A stretch of 64,000 bases of DNA, from assembly GCF_965363235.1 (NCBI RefSeq), contig NC_134843.1:44463035-44527034 (forward strand). The letters are read 5' to 3'. A program made the position numbers and the translations under genes. Each line of letters opens with the position of its first letter. Position 1 is the stretch's first letter. The DNA comes from Mytilus galloprovincialis. Taxonomy: Eukaryota; Mollusca; Bivalvia; Mytilida; Mytilidae. Of this stretch, positions 32,167 to 42,771 are shown piece by piece. The notes under the pieces are model-generated. The model was not told the origin of the DNA and ran no database searches. It was given only the letters and a program-made list of their open reading frames with translations.

Positions 32167-35100
32167 CTGAAATATACAAGTTCGGATACTACGCAGGTGT
32201 ATAGATATAGAAAACTTAAGCCTTATGCTGCATAGTATAAAACATATAAGCAGAAGCTCTGGTGAGATTTCTACCTATCATATAAAAAATATACCCCCCC
32301 CCCCCCCTCAAAAAAAAAAAAAAAAAAGAAGCATAATACGCATATCAAACATAGAACTGAATACAGCCAAGTTTTTTTTTTATAATTATACAATATTTTA
32401 ATACGGTTTCATGTTATAAATCAGTTGTGTCTGTACTTGTGTATAATGTGTTTCTGTCCACTGCAAGAAAATATGTCATCAGAGAGTCATTTCATTTTTT
32501 TTAAATGTGTTAAAACATGTGTTGACTGGGCTGCATCTTTTATTACATGGAGAGTAGACACCATACTATGTCTGGAAAATTACCATCCATTGTTCAGTTT
32601 CGTAGTTTTTATCAGTATATTTTCGTATGATCGTAAACTAACGCATTTGTAGATAGTATCATATAGTTCTTGGTAAGGTTCGTGTAACTCATCATTTGGT
32701 TGTCAATATTGTGCTTTGTGTATATTGTTGTCTGTTTGTCTTTTTCTTTTTAGTAATGGCGTGGTTACTTTATTTTCGACTTGAGAGTTTGAATGTTTCT
32801 TTAGTATTCTTCTGCTTAGCCTCTCTTTTATATAATGCATGAAAACGATATTGACTACATTTCCCATTTGTTAGTGCACTGTATACAATCTGCAAAACAA
32901 ACAAATCTGTGATATTTGTAAAATATGTACAATTTGAATTTCGCCATCCCTTTTTCTAATCTAGAACACCATTTACAAATTCCTTTACAACTCTTCATTA
33001 GGATGAAACCAAATGTTGGCCACTATAAATGATTTTTATTACAGAACTTTTAAGCGTTTAATTCAGATGACGATCTAGGATATTGAAAAGGAGCGACACA
33101 CTATGCAACCTAGGAGTGGAACATGTAAACAGTCTATGCATAACCATAAATGTAGCTCCATAAGAAAGCCCGGATCCCTTTCCCCAAAAAATCTGGATCA
33201 TTTTATTTATCTCGGTGCAGTGACAAGTATCATCACGACAGGCTAGGGAAAACTAAGATCCAATAAAACTATATTACTGGCTATTGTTATTTGGAGTTTT
33301 TAGAGAACGTCATTACAACTTCGACCTTGACAACTATATAGGACTTTATTATCTCCGGTCATCAATCTGCATTAGAATGAACTTTCTTGACACAAGTTAA
33401 ATTTACCAGTTCTTTGTCCAATAGTACAATGAAACAAAACTAAATTTACCAGTTCTTTGTCCAATAGTACAGTGAAATAAAACTGGTCCGTCGTTTCCTA
33501 TCTTTAACAGCTTGTCCTTGTACTGTTTAAATACATCTGTACTGAAGGTGGTACTATAAATATCTGCAATACAACTTTACGCTTTAAATATGCTAATATA
33601 ATGATAAAACCTTCTAGTTTGTGGTTCGTGATGCACATATTTTACATTATATCAAAGGAGATAAGTCATACATTTATTTTATTGATTTATCAAGTTAAGT
33701 TATAAAAATGGTATGTTGAATAAATTGTTTGACGAAAACTTCCAAATATAATATTGTGTAGAAAGTAGAAATTTGTAACTGTGATTAGAAATCACACATT
33801 TGTGAATTAAGAGAGCAGCAGTTTAAATGGTTTTTACGAGACCTATAGGGTTGTTGTAAGAGCCCTCGCTTAATCTTTTATTTCAACTGTGTCTTATTTG
33901 AATCACGCTTCTACGTCCATATCACTTTTCGTTTCCTAACATTTTCCCCAATGAACATTTTTTTAAGAGGTAACACAAAATTAATAAAATGCTTCGCTGA
34001 GCGCAGCCTGATACGACCACAGAGGTTGAATCCTGAACAGTACACAATATTCAACTTGATACTATCTGAATGTGTTTTGTTATCAAATTTTTAACATGAT
34101 ACACAAAAAAATCAAGATCTTACAGATCGCAATACTGAGGAATTAAAGATTTCTTCTTGAAACTTTATAAAAATTTTATTCCTGCATGAATTGGACAAAA
34201 CCCCCAAACTCAATCCCAGTCTTCCTTTTGTGATATGGAACCTTGTGGTACAATGTCAGATAGATCCATACTCTTACATACAAGATATTGTCCAGAAACT
34301 ACAAAATTGCTTGTTTTTTGTCCCTTTTTGTCCCTTAATTCTGAAACTGTTGGCACCATAACACCCAAAATGAATCCAAACCTTCTACTTGTGGTATCAA
34401 ACATTGTGGAACTTTTCAGAGCAATTGAAATACTTATACACAAGTTATCATCCTGAAAGTAGAACATGCTTGTTTTTGGCCCGTTTTGGGCCCCTAATTC
34501 CTAAACGGTTAAGACCATCATCCCAAAAACAATCCCAACCTTCCCTTTGTGGTATTGAACCTTCTTATTAAATTTCAAAGAGATCCATTCATGTAAACTA
34601 AAGTTATTGTCCAGAAACCAATGTGTCTTCGGACGACGCAGACGACGACACAGACGACGACGACATCATACCATTATACGATCCCAAAAAAAATTTGCGG
34701 TCGTAAATAAATTGAATAACTTACCTAAAGGTAAATGATAATATTTCAAAGATGATCCCTTAAAATGCTCGCTTTCAAGTTCTTCATTATAACCAATTTC
34801 GTCACCATACTCCTCGGGGTTCTCGGTTTCATAATTTACATTTGATGTAGGAGATATATGTTTTCTGTCCAAAGCTGGATCTAATACCACCTTCTCCAAT
34901 TCCGACGGTTTTTGTCTAACTGGGATGTAGTTCTCGTCATATGTATTAAGATTTACCGGTATGTTGATCAGATTTACGGTCTCTTGCGAAGGATTGTTGT
35001 TGAAGGTTTTACCAACCCGCATGTTGATAACTGATTTGAAGCCAGCGGCTTCCAGTTCCTTTAAATGGCCCCTTCGTATCTGCCCGGCAGTGAACCAATT

Positions 35101-35790
35101 CTTATAGACAGGATGACCAAGCCAATATCCCAACCAATTCTGATATGCATCACATTTTGGAGGATTGCTTACAATTGATTCACCTGTTATTTCTGCAACA
35201 ACCGATTTAAATCTGTCTTCTGTAAAATCCATTCCCATTAAAGCACTCATTTTATAGAATTTCTCACTATTCACTCTTGGTTCGTATTTGGAGTCCAGTT
35301 TTGACATGTAAGCTGTATGCAATAAGGATGTAAAAGCTACAGCTTGTGGTTTCCTGGAATAAAGCAAAATTGGTTTCTCCATCTTAGTAATAGCGTCTGT
35401 TAGTTTCTCCACTGCTTTAACACAAGCCCAGTCCTCGTTCTCTTTAAGAATGGCATCAAACTGAATTCCAGCAATCTTTGCAACATATTTGGCTTCTGAC
35501 ATTGAAGCAAGTTTTTCACCTCCAAACTGACCAGGGCTATTTTCATGAAACAGAGATATAACTCCTTTAAATCCTTCATCATGTGCATATTTAATTTGCG
35601 TGTCTGTTAATCCTCCAGCAACATACAACTTAGGTGTCACCTCTTTTGCCCACCATAATTTGAATCCCGGTACCCTTCTCTGGGACAAAGTATCAAGATG
35701 AAAGTCGCCACGTCCTGTTGACATAAAACGAACAAATAAACTTCCATACTGAGCTAATGTTGTATTCCTCTTTGCTATCCGAACGACCAT
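32006..35790 (-). CDS. Tandem DUF442/Blh-type phosphatase-like protein, three exons, 446 aa
   Basis: Coding exons 35790-34725, 33563-33450 and 32166-32006 join in phase to 446 codons. The start is fixed by an in-frame TAA nine nt upstream. Residues 1-25 are basic and lack acids, compatible with a mitochondrial presequence. Residues 51-165 (VTPKLYVAGGLTDTQI to LLYSRKPQAVAFTSLLH) and 228-435 (YKNWFTAGQIRRGHLKELEA, GFKSVINMR, then HCTIGQRTAFMG) both have the plan of the DUF442 phosphatase domain (PF04273, also fused to some NAD kinases). In domain 1 the catalytic-loop cysteine position holds Ser145, so it is probably inactive. Domain 2 keeps Cys387 and Arg392. It has an acidic insert near 325-345. 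Family assignment is from memory and the substrate is unknown. Confidence 0.82.
32285..32330. repeat. Poly(C)/poly(A) tract in phosphatase intron 2
   Basis: A run of about 15 C followed by a run of about 18 A. Low complexity; length uncertain in any assembly. It lies in intron 2. Confidence 0.8.
32690..32900. repeat. Mussel-type interspersed repeat in phosphatase intron 2
   Basis: Words such as 'agtaatggcgtggttacttt' and 'ttcgacttgagagtttgaat' resemble an abundant mussel repeat also present, in part, at 60540-60750. No coding content. Confidence 0.45.
33401..33486. repeat. 43-bp tandem duplication at the exon 2 donor of the phosphatase gene
   Basis: The unit starting at 33401 is repeated at 33444 with a few mismatches. 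On the minus strand each unit contains TGTACTATTGGACAAAGAAC and TG|gtaaatt, so the catalytic-loop codons and the splice donor are both present twice. Confidence 0.85.
33450..33563 (-). CDS. Tandem phosphatase exon 2 (catalytic loop)
   Basis: Flanked by attgcag|ATATT and GAACTG|gtaaat. Encodes IYSTTFSTDVFKQYKDK and PVLFHCTIGQRT, so the catalytic Cys-Arg loop sits at the 3' edge of the exon. The last 43 bases of this edge, including the donor, are copied once more directly downstream. Confidence 0.85.
33991..34707. mobile_element. GTCGTATA-family repeat, copy C (intron 1 of the phosphatase gene)
   Basis: Starts atgcttcgctgagcgcag with GATACGACCACAGAGGTTG, ends with a GACGAC run and TTTGCGGTCGTAAATA. 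It fills most of the 1161-bp intron and stops 17 bp before the exon 1 donor. The frames at 34210-34571 are accidental reading of this repeat. Confidence 0.7.
34725..35790 (-). CDS. Tandem phosphatase exon 1 (start codon)
   Basis: Encodes residues 1-355, up to KYYHLPL, and ends in CTTTAG|gtaagt, a near-perfect donor. The open frame continues 19 codons into the intron, ending inside a transposon; those codons are not part of the protein. Confidence 0.9.
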
Positions 35791-36058
35791 GTTACAGTTT
35801 TATTGCACAATGGTATAATGAATGGTACTAAATGTGTAAACAGACCTTTTCACTTACTCTCGACATAGACAAAAGACACCTACTAAAGTGTACAGGTGAA
35901 ATGGAAGGTTTCGTATCAAAGATAAAAATATTTCAGTAATAAAATTACATATACATATTCGATGTCACGGTATTGTGCTATTTTGAAGAGGAAATGCGTG
36001 TATTGAGCATTTAATTATTATAAGATTTTATCTATTAATTTCACGTTGAGTTGCGTAA
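35791..36058 (-). promoter_or_regulatory. Likely 5' UTR and promoter region of the phosphatase gene
   Basis: The 268 bp between the start codon and the foldback transposon at 36059. AT-rich, with no clear TATA box or GC-rich motif. It is assigned only by position; the transposon limits how far upstream unique sequence reaches. Confidence 0.3.
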
Positions 36059-37409
36059 TACGGGGCGCCGAATGGGACTCTTGTGGTTTTGTACTCGAAA
36101 TTCAATTTTGTACGGACAAAAGTGAGTTTTGTTCTACAAAAATGAGTTCAGTTTAACAAAATTTGTAGCATACTACAAATTTTAAATTTTGTCATACAAA
36201 ATTATCTTTCAGTGGACAAAAGTTACTTTTGTCATGACAAAATTCATTTGTGTTGTCAACGTATATTTGTTCCACCTAATAGAAGTTCCAGTGGTAACTT
36301 TGTTATAAACAAGGTCATAATACCTGTACCTGATGGAACACATATTCTATACTATTTATTCCGTTAGTAACATCTACTCATACGGTAATATTTATTCCTG
36401 TGGAAATAATATTCCAGAATATTTGTTCCATTTGGAAATTATATTATGAAGGAACTTCTGTTCCGTGACAGACTTGACTTTTGTTACCTAATTTGAAAAT
36501 TGGGCGACAAAAGTCAATTTTGTATGCAAATTAGTTTAGTTTGGATTCTGTGAACTAATTGGCATATAAAATCGACTTTTATGAGACAAAATTGACTTTT
36601 GTGAGTGACTTTTGTGAGACAAAATTGACAAAAAAAATGACTTTTGTGAGACAAAATTGACTTTTGTGAGACAAAATTGACAAAATTGAATTTTGTCTGA
36701 CAAAAGTCAATTTTGACTTTTTTTGTGTATCACAGACTTGACTTTTGTTACCTAATTTGAAAATTGGGCGACAAAAGTCAGTTTTGTATGCAAATTAGTT
36801 TAGTTGGATTCTGTGAACTAATTGGCATATAAAATCGACTTTTGTGAGTGACTTTTGTGAGACAAAATTGACAAAAAAATTGACTTTTGTGAGACAAAAT
36901 TGACTTTTGTGAGACACAATTGACAAAATTGAATTTTGTGAGACACAATTGACAAAATTGAATTTTGTGAGACACAATTGACAAAATTGAATTTTGTCTG
37001 ACAAAGGTCAATTTTGTCTCACAAAATTGAATCTTGTCTCACACAATTGACTTTTGTGTTTTAATTTGCACATCAGGTAACAAAAGTCAATTTTGTATGC
37101 AAATAAGTTTATATTTGCATACCTTTTTGACAAAATTGACTTTTGTCATGACAAAAATGAATTTTGTCTACAAAATTGAATTTTGTCTACAAAAATGAAT
37201 TTTGTCATCACAAAAATAAATTTTGTCTACAAAAATGAATTTTGTCATCACAAAAATAAATTTGTCTACAAAAATGAATTTTGTCATCACAAAATTGAAG
37301 TTCTCATAAAACAAGTCTGTATCACATAGTTTTGTAAGACAAAAATGATTTTGTTATGACAGAATTGAATTTTGTACAAAACCACAAGAGTCCCATTCTG
37401 CGCCCCGTA
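36059..37409. mobile_element. Foldback DNA transposon, copy 1, with 36-bp inverted repeats
   Basis: Ends TACGGGGCGCCGAATGGGAC (36059 on) and the reverse complement of 37374-37409 match over 36 bp with one mismatch. Perfect 5-bp target duplication CGTAA at 36054-36058 and 37410-37414. The interior is built of short words such as GACAAAATTGACTTTTGT in both orientations, able to fold extensively. No transposase. Minus-strand frames (36778-37011) are reading of these words. Confidence 0.85.
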
Positions 37410-37547
37410 CGTAAAACCTTAGGTAAAAAGTAATTGCAATTATTTACTTCCGAATCCGTTTTTTTTTTACAATTATTTAGATGTATGCGAGTCTTTCTTG
37501 AGGAGAAAACGGTACTATTTATTCTGCCATAGGCGACAATACTAACA

Positions 37548-38377
37548 CAGACTTGACTTTTGTTACCTAATTTGAAAATTGGGCGACAAAAGTCAATTTT
37601 GTATGCAAATTAGTTTAGTTTGGATTCTGTGAACTAATTGGCATATAAAATCGACTTTTGTGAGTGACTTTTGTGAGACAAAATTGACTTTTGTGAGACA
37701 AAATTGACAAAAAAATTGACTTTTGTGTGACAAAATTGATTTTTGTGAGACAAAATTGACAAAATTGAATTTTGTCTGACAAAAGTCAATTTTGTCTCAC
37801 AATAGACTTTTGTGAGACAAAATTGACTTTTGTGAGACAAAAATGACTTTTGTCAGACAATATTGACAAAATTGAATTTTGTCTGACAAAAGTCAATTTT
37901 GTCTCACAAAATTGAATCTTGTCTCACACAATTGACTTTTGTGTTTTAATTTGCATATCAGGTAACAAAAGTCAATTTTGTATGCAAATAAGTTTATATT
38001 TGCATACCTTTTTGACAAAATTGACTTTTGTCATGACAAAAATGAATTTTGTCTACAAAAATGAATTTTGTCATCACAAAAATAAATTTTGTCTACAAAA
38101 ATGAATTTTGTCATCACAAAATTGAAGTTCTCATAAAACAAGTCTGTATCACATAGTTTTTTTTGTAAGACAAAAATGATTTTGTTATGACAGAATTGAA
38201 TTTTGTACAAAACCACAAGAGTCCCATTCTGCGCCCCGTACGTAAAACCTTAGGTAAAAAGTAATTGCAATTATTTACTTCCGAATCCGGTTTTTTTTAC
38301 AATTATTTAGATGTATGCGAGTCTTTCTTGAGGAGAAAACGGTACTTTTTATTCTGCCATAGGCGACAATACTAACA
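37548..38377. repeat. ~0.83-kb tandem duplication of transposon right half plus 138-bp flank
   Basis: Sequence from 'cagacttgacttttgttacc' (first seen near 36733) through the right inverted repeat and the unique flank up to 'gcgacaatactaaca' (37533-37547) recurs ending at 38377, with the junction at 37548. The offset is about 815-830 bp because of small indels. It happened after insertion, since flanking host DNA is included. Confidence 0.8.
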
Positions 38378-38714
38378 TTTTCTTAATTTACCAGTTTTTA
38401 TAATAAAAACCTGGATAAAACAGTTATGTGTGGTGTTAGTACTTTATTACTGTATTCTAAAAATTGAAGCCAAATAGTATCATGACCAATTTCCAACGGA
38501 GCTTGTTCAATAGGTTTTAAAATTTATATTGTAAATTTACACCTGCAGTTATTCATAGATAAATCAAAAAAATATATTGTACCCTTACATCCAATCACAG
38601 CGTTCCTAATTTGACTTCTTGTACACAAAAGGCCAACTTAATGCTGGGAAAATGTAATACTACCGTTTTCCCTTGAATGACTACAATTCCTGCAAGTAGT
38701 AGTTAACTCGAATA

Positions 38715-38832
<118 letters not shown>

Positions 38833-38934
38833 TAGACGAGTTGTATATACATTATGTACACAGCCATGTATCACCGTCATTGATGGCGATCCGATGGATA
38901 CATCTGTTGTAGAGTTGTCACTGACTCAGACGTA

Positions 38935-39040
<106 letters not shown>

Positions 39041-39770
39041 CTACATTTCATTATTATCATTCGCAACATATTTGTAGAGCGATTAGTGAAACGGGATCTT
39101 CCGTCCGCCCATACCACACTTAATTGTGGACACAATATAGTTTTGTGTTTCTCTACCAATCTTCACCTTTAAACTCATAGGAGAAACTGACAATGTAATG
39201 ACAAAAACAAACGAAAATCGACAAAAGACAAATAACAGTCAACACAACTTTAGAAAGTTTACCAATGGGTTTGGGGTAGTCCGAGATTACTCTGATGTCC
39301 TCCCACGACCCTAGCTTGTATGGCAAAACAGCCGTTGGACGTCAAAGTAATCTTGGACTAGGTTTGAGGCAGCTTTATTTTTTCTCCATTATTGACGATT
39401 ATAGATACAGAAATTAGCAGTGATTCAAAGTTTGAATTAGCTGACACCGAAGTACCTTAATTGCCAAGTTATCAAGTTTTTATTAAATCAGAAAATCAAA
39501 GTACAATGATGTCTCCCCCCCCCCCCCCCCCGCGCCCCCTTTCCCATTAACATGATATTACATCAGATAAATAAATAAATATTATGTATGCCAAAATATC
39601 AAATCAAGTTTTTAAATGAATACGTTGGCATTGACTTTTTTAAACTATAGCTTAAGTTAGCATTGTTATTTTCGTTGTATATGGTTTTAAATGTATCTGT
39701 GTGAATTGAAAGCAGAAACATTGTTCGATCGACAAACCAAGACGATTGACTCAGATAAGACACCAATGCA
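39041..39770. other. No gene recognised; contains poly(C) run
   Basis: Ordinary AT-rich sequence. A run of about 18 C lies at 39515-39532, next to CGCGCCCCC. I see no conserved frame. Confidence 0.4.
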
Positions 39771-39774
39771 GACA

Positions 39775-40271
39775 AGGAAATAACGTGAAGAAACAGCAAG
39801 TGAAGAAGAGAGAGCTGTTATCTTTAGTTGTGTAATAATCAAAGAGTTTGACAGGTTTGTAGCAAACGAAGGGGCTGTCTATTGAATTAACAAAGAGAAA
39901 AACAAAAAAAAAGCATCGTGTTACGAGGAGAGAGCTGCTTTCTTCGAAGAAGTAGGAATCAGACATTTTGACATGCTTACTGCAACAATGATCAAGCAAA
40001 GCGACAAAGATACGAATCAGTATATCTATACCGAACTAAAGATTATTGAAAAGGACAGTTTGCAAAATCAGGATTAAACATAGCATAGGCACTAGAAGAA
40101 ACAGCTAGCGAAGAGGACCGTTTAGCCTTCTCTCGGTCTATTAGAAAAGCTGAACGAAAACAGGTTGTTGAAGCTTTTGAACGAGATTTAATTTGGAAAG
40201 AAGATAGAGAGAAGAGACAAATGAAAAGTAGACAGGCAAAGATAGAGAAAATGTACGGAGAGTCCCACTAA
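39775..40271 (+). pseudogene. Possible decayed repeat-protein gene with EETASEE-type modules
   Basis: Three related stretches lie in succession: EETASEEERAVIF (from about 39790), a YEERAAFFEE stretch (from about 39920), and EETASEEDRLAF (from about 40098). The last runs 60 codons without a stop from 40089 to a TAA at 40271 and contains KAERKQVVEAFERD and REKRQMKSRQAKIEKMYGES. A tAG acceptor-like dinucleotide precedes 40089. Stops separate the modules, so if this was a gene it is broken or spliced. The bias to Glu, Lys and Arg could also come from purine-rich DNA. I do not recognise the protein. Confidence 0.3.
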
Positions 40272-40850
40272 CCAGCAGTTAGTATATTGTCGGCGTCATA
40301 TAATTCTTCGACTGAGCAAGAAACATCCATCCAATGAACATTACACTAAGGTAGATCATGCTATAGTATTTTACAAATCAAAATTAAAGAAAATGATATA
40401 TAAATATAGTGTGTTTCAAGCTCCAAATGAGATTCATAATACAATTGTTCGGAATACGAGTCGTTATTAGTGTCATAATATTAATCCTGTGGATGATATC
40501 AAAAACCTTAATTTGGGTGTAAACAAATACCTTTTCATCTTAAGAATACAAAAAAAAAAAATCAATTCAAAATGGTAACTTGTTGAAAATTAGCGCCTAG
40601 CGCACAGAAAATGCAGATGCATATATAAAAATACTTCTTAAATAACGAGAGAAAAAAGGAATGGTATTAAAGCATTAATACATTCAGAAAACAATGGAGG
40701 CTCTGAAACGTTTTAAATTCTGGCACTGAATAATATGTTTTGCCAAAACAACATCTGATATAGTTTTTTTCCCACATATACAGAAACATTTGAAGCTCAA
40801 TCTCAATACCAATATGTCTCGTTGAGCTTATATTTCTGGTTAGATCGTAT
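40272..40850. other. No gene recognised
   Basis: AT-rich sequence between the possible pseudogene and the minisatellite. No repeat or coding pattern stood out. Confidence 0.4.
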
Positions 40851-42720
40851 TGCTTCGTATCTATTTCATTGCCATATTCATTACATATCCCATTTATTTC
40901 ATTGCTGTATATTTCCCAAATACATACTTTCACTGCTTTGTCGTACATATCCGTATCTCGAGTCATTTCATTGCCGTTATACATCCCGTATTTCATTTCA
41001 TTGTCGTATATATCCCGTATCTCATTTTTCGTCACCGTATATATCCCGTATCTCATTTTATTGTCGTAAATATTCCGTATCCCATCCATTGTCGTATATA
41101 AGCGGTATCTCTTTTCATTGACGTATATATCTCGTATCTCATTTTTCATCACCGTAAATATCCGGCGTATCTCATTCATTGTCGTATATATCTGGTATCT
41201 CATTTCATTGTATATATCCCGTATTTCATTTTTCATCACCATTTATATCCCGTATCTCATTTCATTGCTGTAAACATCCCGTATCTCATTTCATTGTCGT
41301 AAATACTCCGTATCTCATTCATTGTAGTATTTATCCGGTATCTCTTTTTATTGACGTATATATCTCGTATCTCATTTTTCATCACCGTAAATATTCCATA
41401 TCTCATTCATTGTCGTGTATATCCGGTATCTCATTTCATTGTTATATATATCCCGTATCTCATTTTTCATCACCGTATATATCCCGTATCTCATTTCATT
41501 GCTGTAAACATCCCGTATCTCATTTCATTGTCGTAAATATTCCGTATCTCATTCATTGTCGCATATATCCGGTGTCTCATTTCATTGCTGTAATCATCCC
41601 GTATCTCATTTCATTGTCGTAAATATTCCGTATCTCATTTCATTGTCGTTAATATTTCGTATCTCATTTCATTGTTTTATATATCCGGTGTCTCATTTCA
41701 TTGCTGTAATCATCCCGTATCTCATTTCATTGTCGTAAATATTCCGTATCTCATTGCATTGTCGTAAATATTCCGTATCTCATTTCATTGTCGTAAACAT
41801 CCTGTATCTCATTTCATTGACGTATATATCCCGTATCTCATTTCATTGCTGTAATTATCCTGTATCTCATTTCATTGTCGTAAATATTCCGTATCTCATT
41901 CATTGTCGTATATACTAGTATCTGATATCTCATTTTATTGTTGTTTATATCCCGTATCTCATTTTTCATCACCGTATATATCCCATATCTCATTTCATTG
42001 TCGTTGATATTACGTATCTAATTTCACTGCGTTATATATCCCATATCTCATTTTTCATCACCGTATTTATCCCGTATCTCATTTTGTTGTCGTTAATATC
42101 CCGTATCTAATTTCACTGCGTTATAGAATGAAATTCAAAACAGTGTGGCTGTGGCCATTGATTGACAAATTAAATTCATCCATTGACTGGGACAATTTAT
42201 GTGAACGTTTGTATGTAACGACCACTGCTCACTATGTACTTTTTAAAGACACTTAAACTATGGGGTCACCAAAGGTTTTCAACACCTTAATAAAGTAATT
42301 CGAAAAATTAATCAGAAATAACACGATGTTTTGATTTATATCAATTATATATAATTCAAAACATAAAGGTTATTCCTGATTACTTTTTCGAGTTATTTTA
42401 TAATTAAAGGCGTTAAGAAACCTTTGGTGACGCCACAGTTTAAATGTCTATCGTAGGTACGTCGTGAACAGTGGTCGTTACAGACAAACGTTCACGTAAA
42501 TTGTCCCAGTCAATGGATGAATTTAATGTGTCAATCAATGGCCACAGCCACACTGTTTTGAATTTCATTCTATATCCCGTATCTCATTTTTCATCACCGT
42601 ATAAATCCCGTATCTCATTTTTCATCACCGTATAAATCCCGTATCTCATTTCATTGTCGTTAATATCCCGTATCTAATTTCACTGCGTTATATATACGGT
42701 ATCTCATTTTATTCGGAAGA
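40850..42720. repeat. 29-bp minisatellite, interrupted by a hairpin MITE
   Basis: Units of 29 bp (CCGTATCTCATTTCATTGTC then GTAAATATT) with variants such as GCTGTAATCATC and TTTTTCATCACCGTATATATC. Most regular at 41580-41920. The unit length is not a multiple of three and carries no stop in several frames, so long spurious frames open on both strands (up to 191 codons on the minus strand). The array is split by 42126-42570. Confidence 0.93.
42126..42570. mobile_element. Hairpin MITE, copy 1 (445 bp), inside the minisatellite
   Basis: Two arms of about 210 bp, each near-perfect reverse complements: GAATGAAATTCAAAACAGTG at the left end and its reverse complement at the right end. TA flanks both ends (42124-42125 and 42571-42572), suggesting a Tc1/mariner-type target. 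The minisatellite pattern resumes immediately on the far side. No coding capacity. Confidence 0.85.
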
Positions 42721-42771
42721 ATTATGACTCGTAATCTTGGCATCGACAACTTACTGAAAATTAAAACACAA

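Noticed and set aside
34666..34724. 19 codons after KYYHLPL in the open frame of the phosphatase gene
   Set aside because: They follow a strong splice donor and run into transposon sequence; splicing to 33563 restores the phosphatase domain.
40667..41242. 191-codon minus-strand frame with repeated MKNEIRDIY-like words
   Set aside because: It is the 29-bp minisatellite read in a stop-free frame; equally long frames exist on the other strand.
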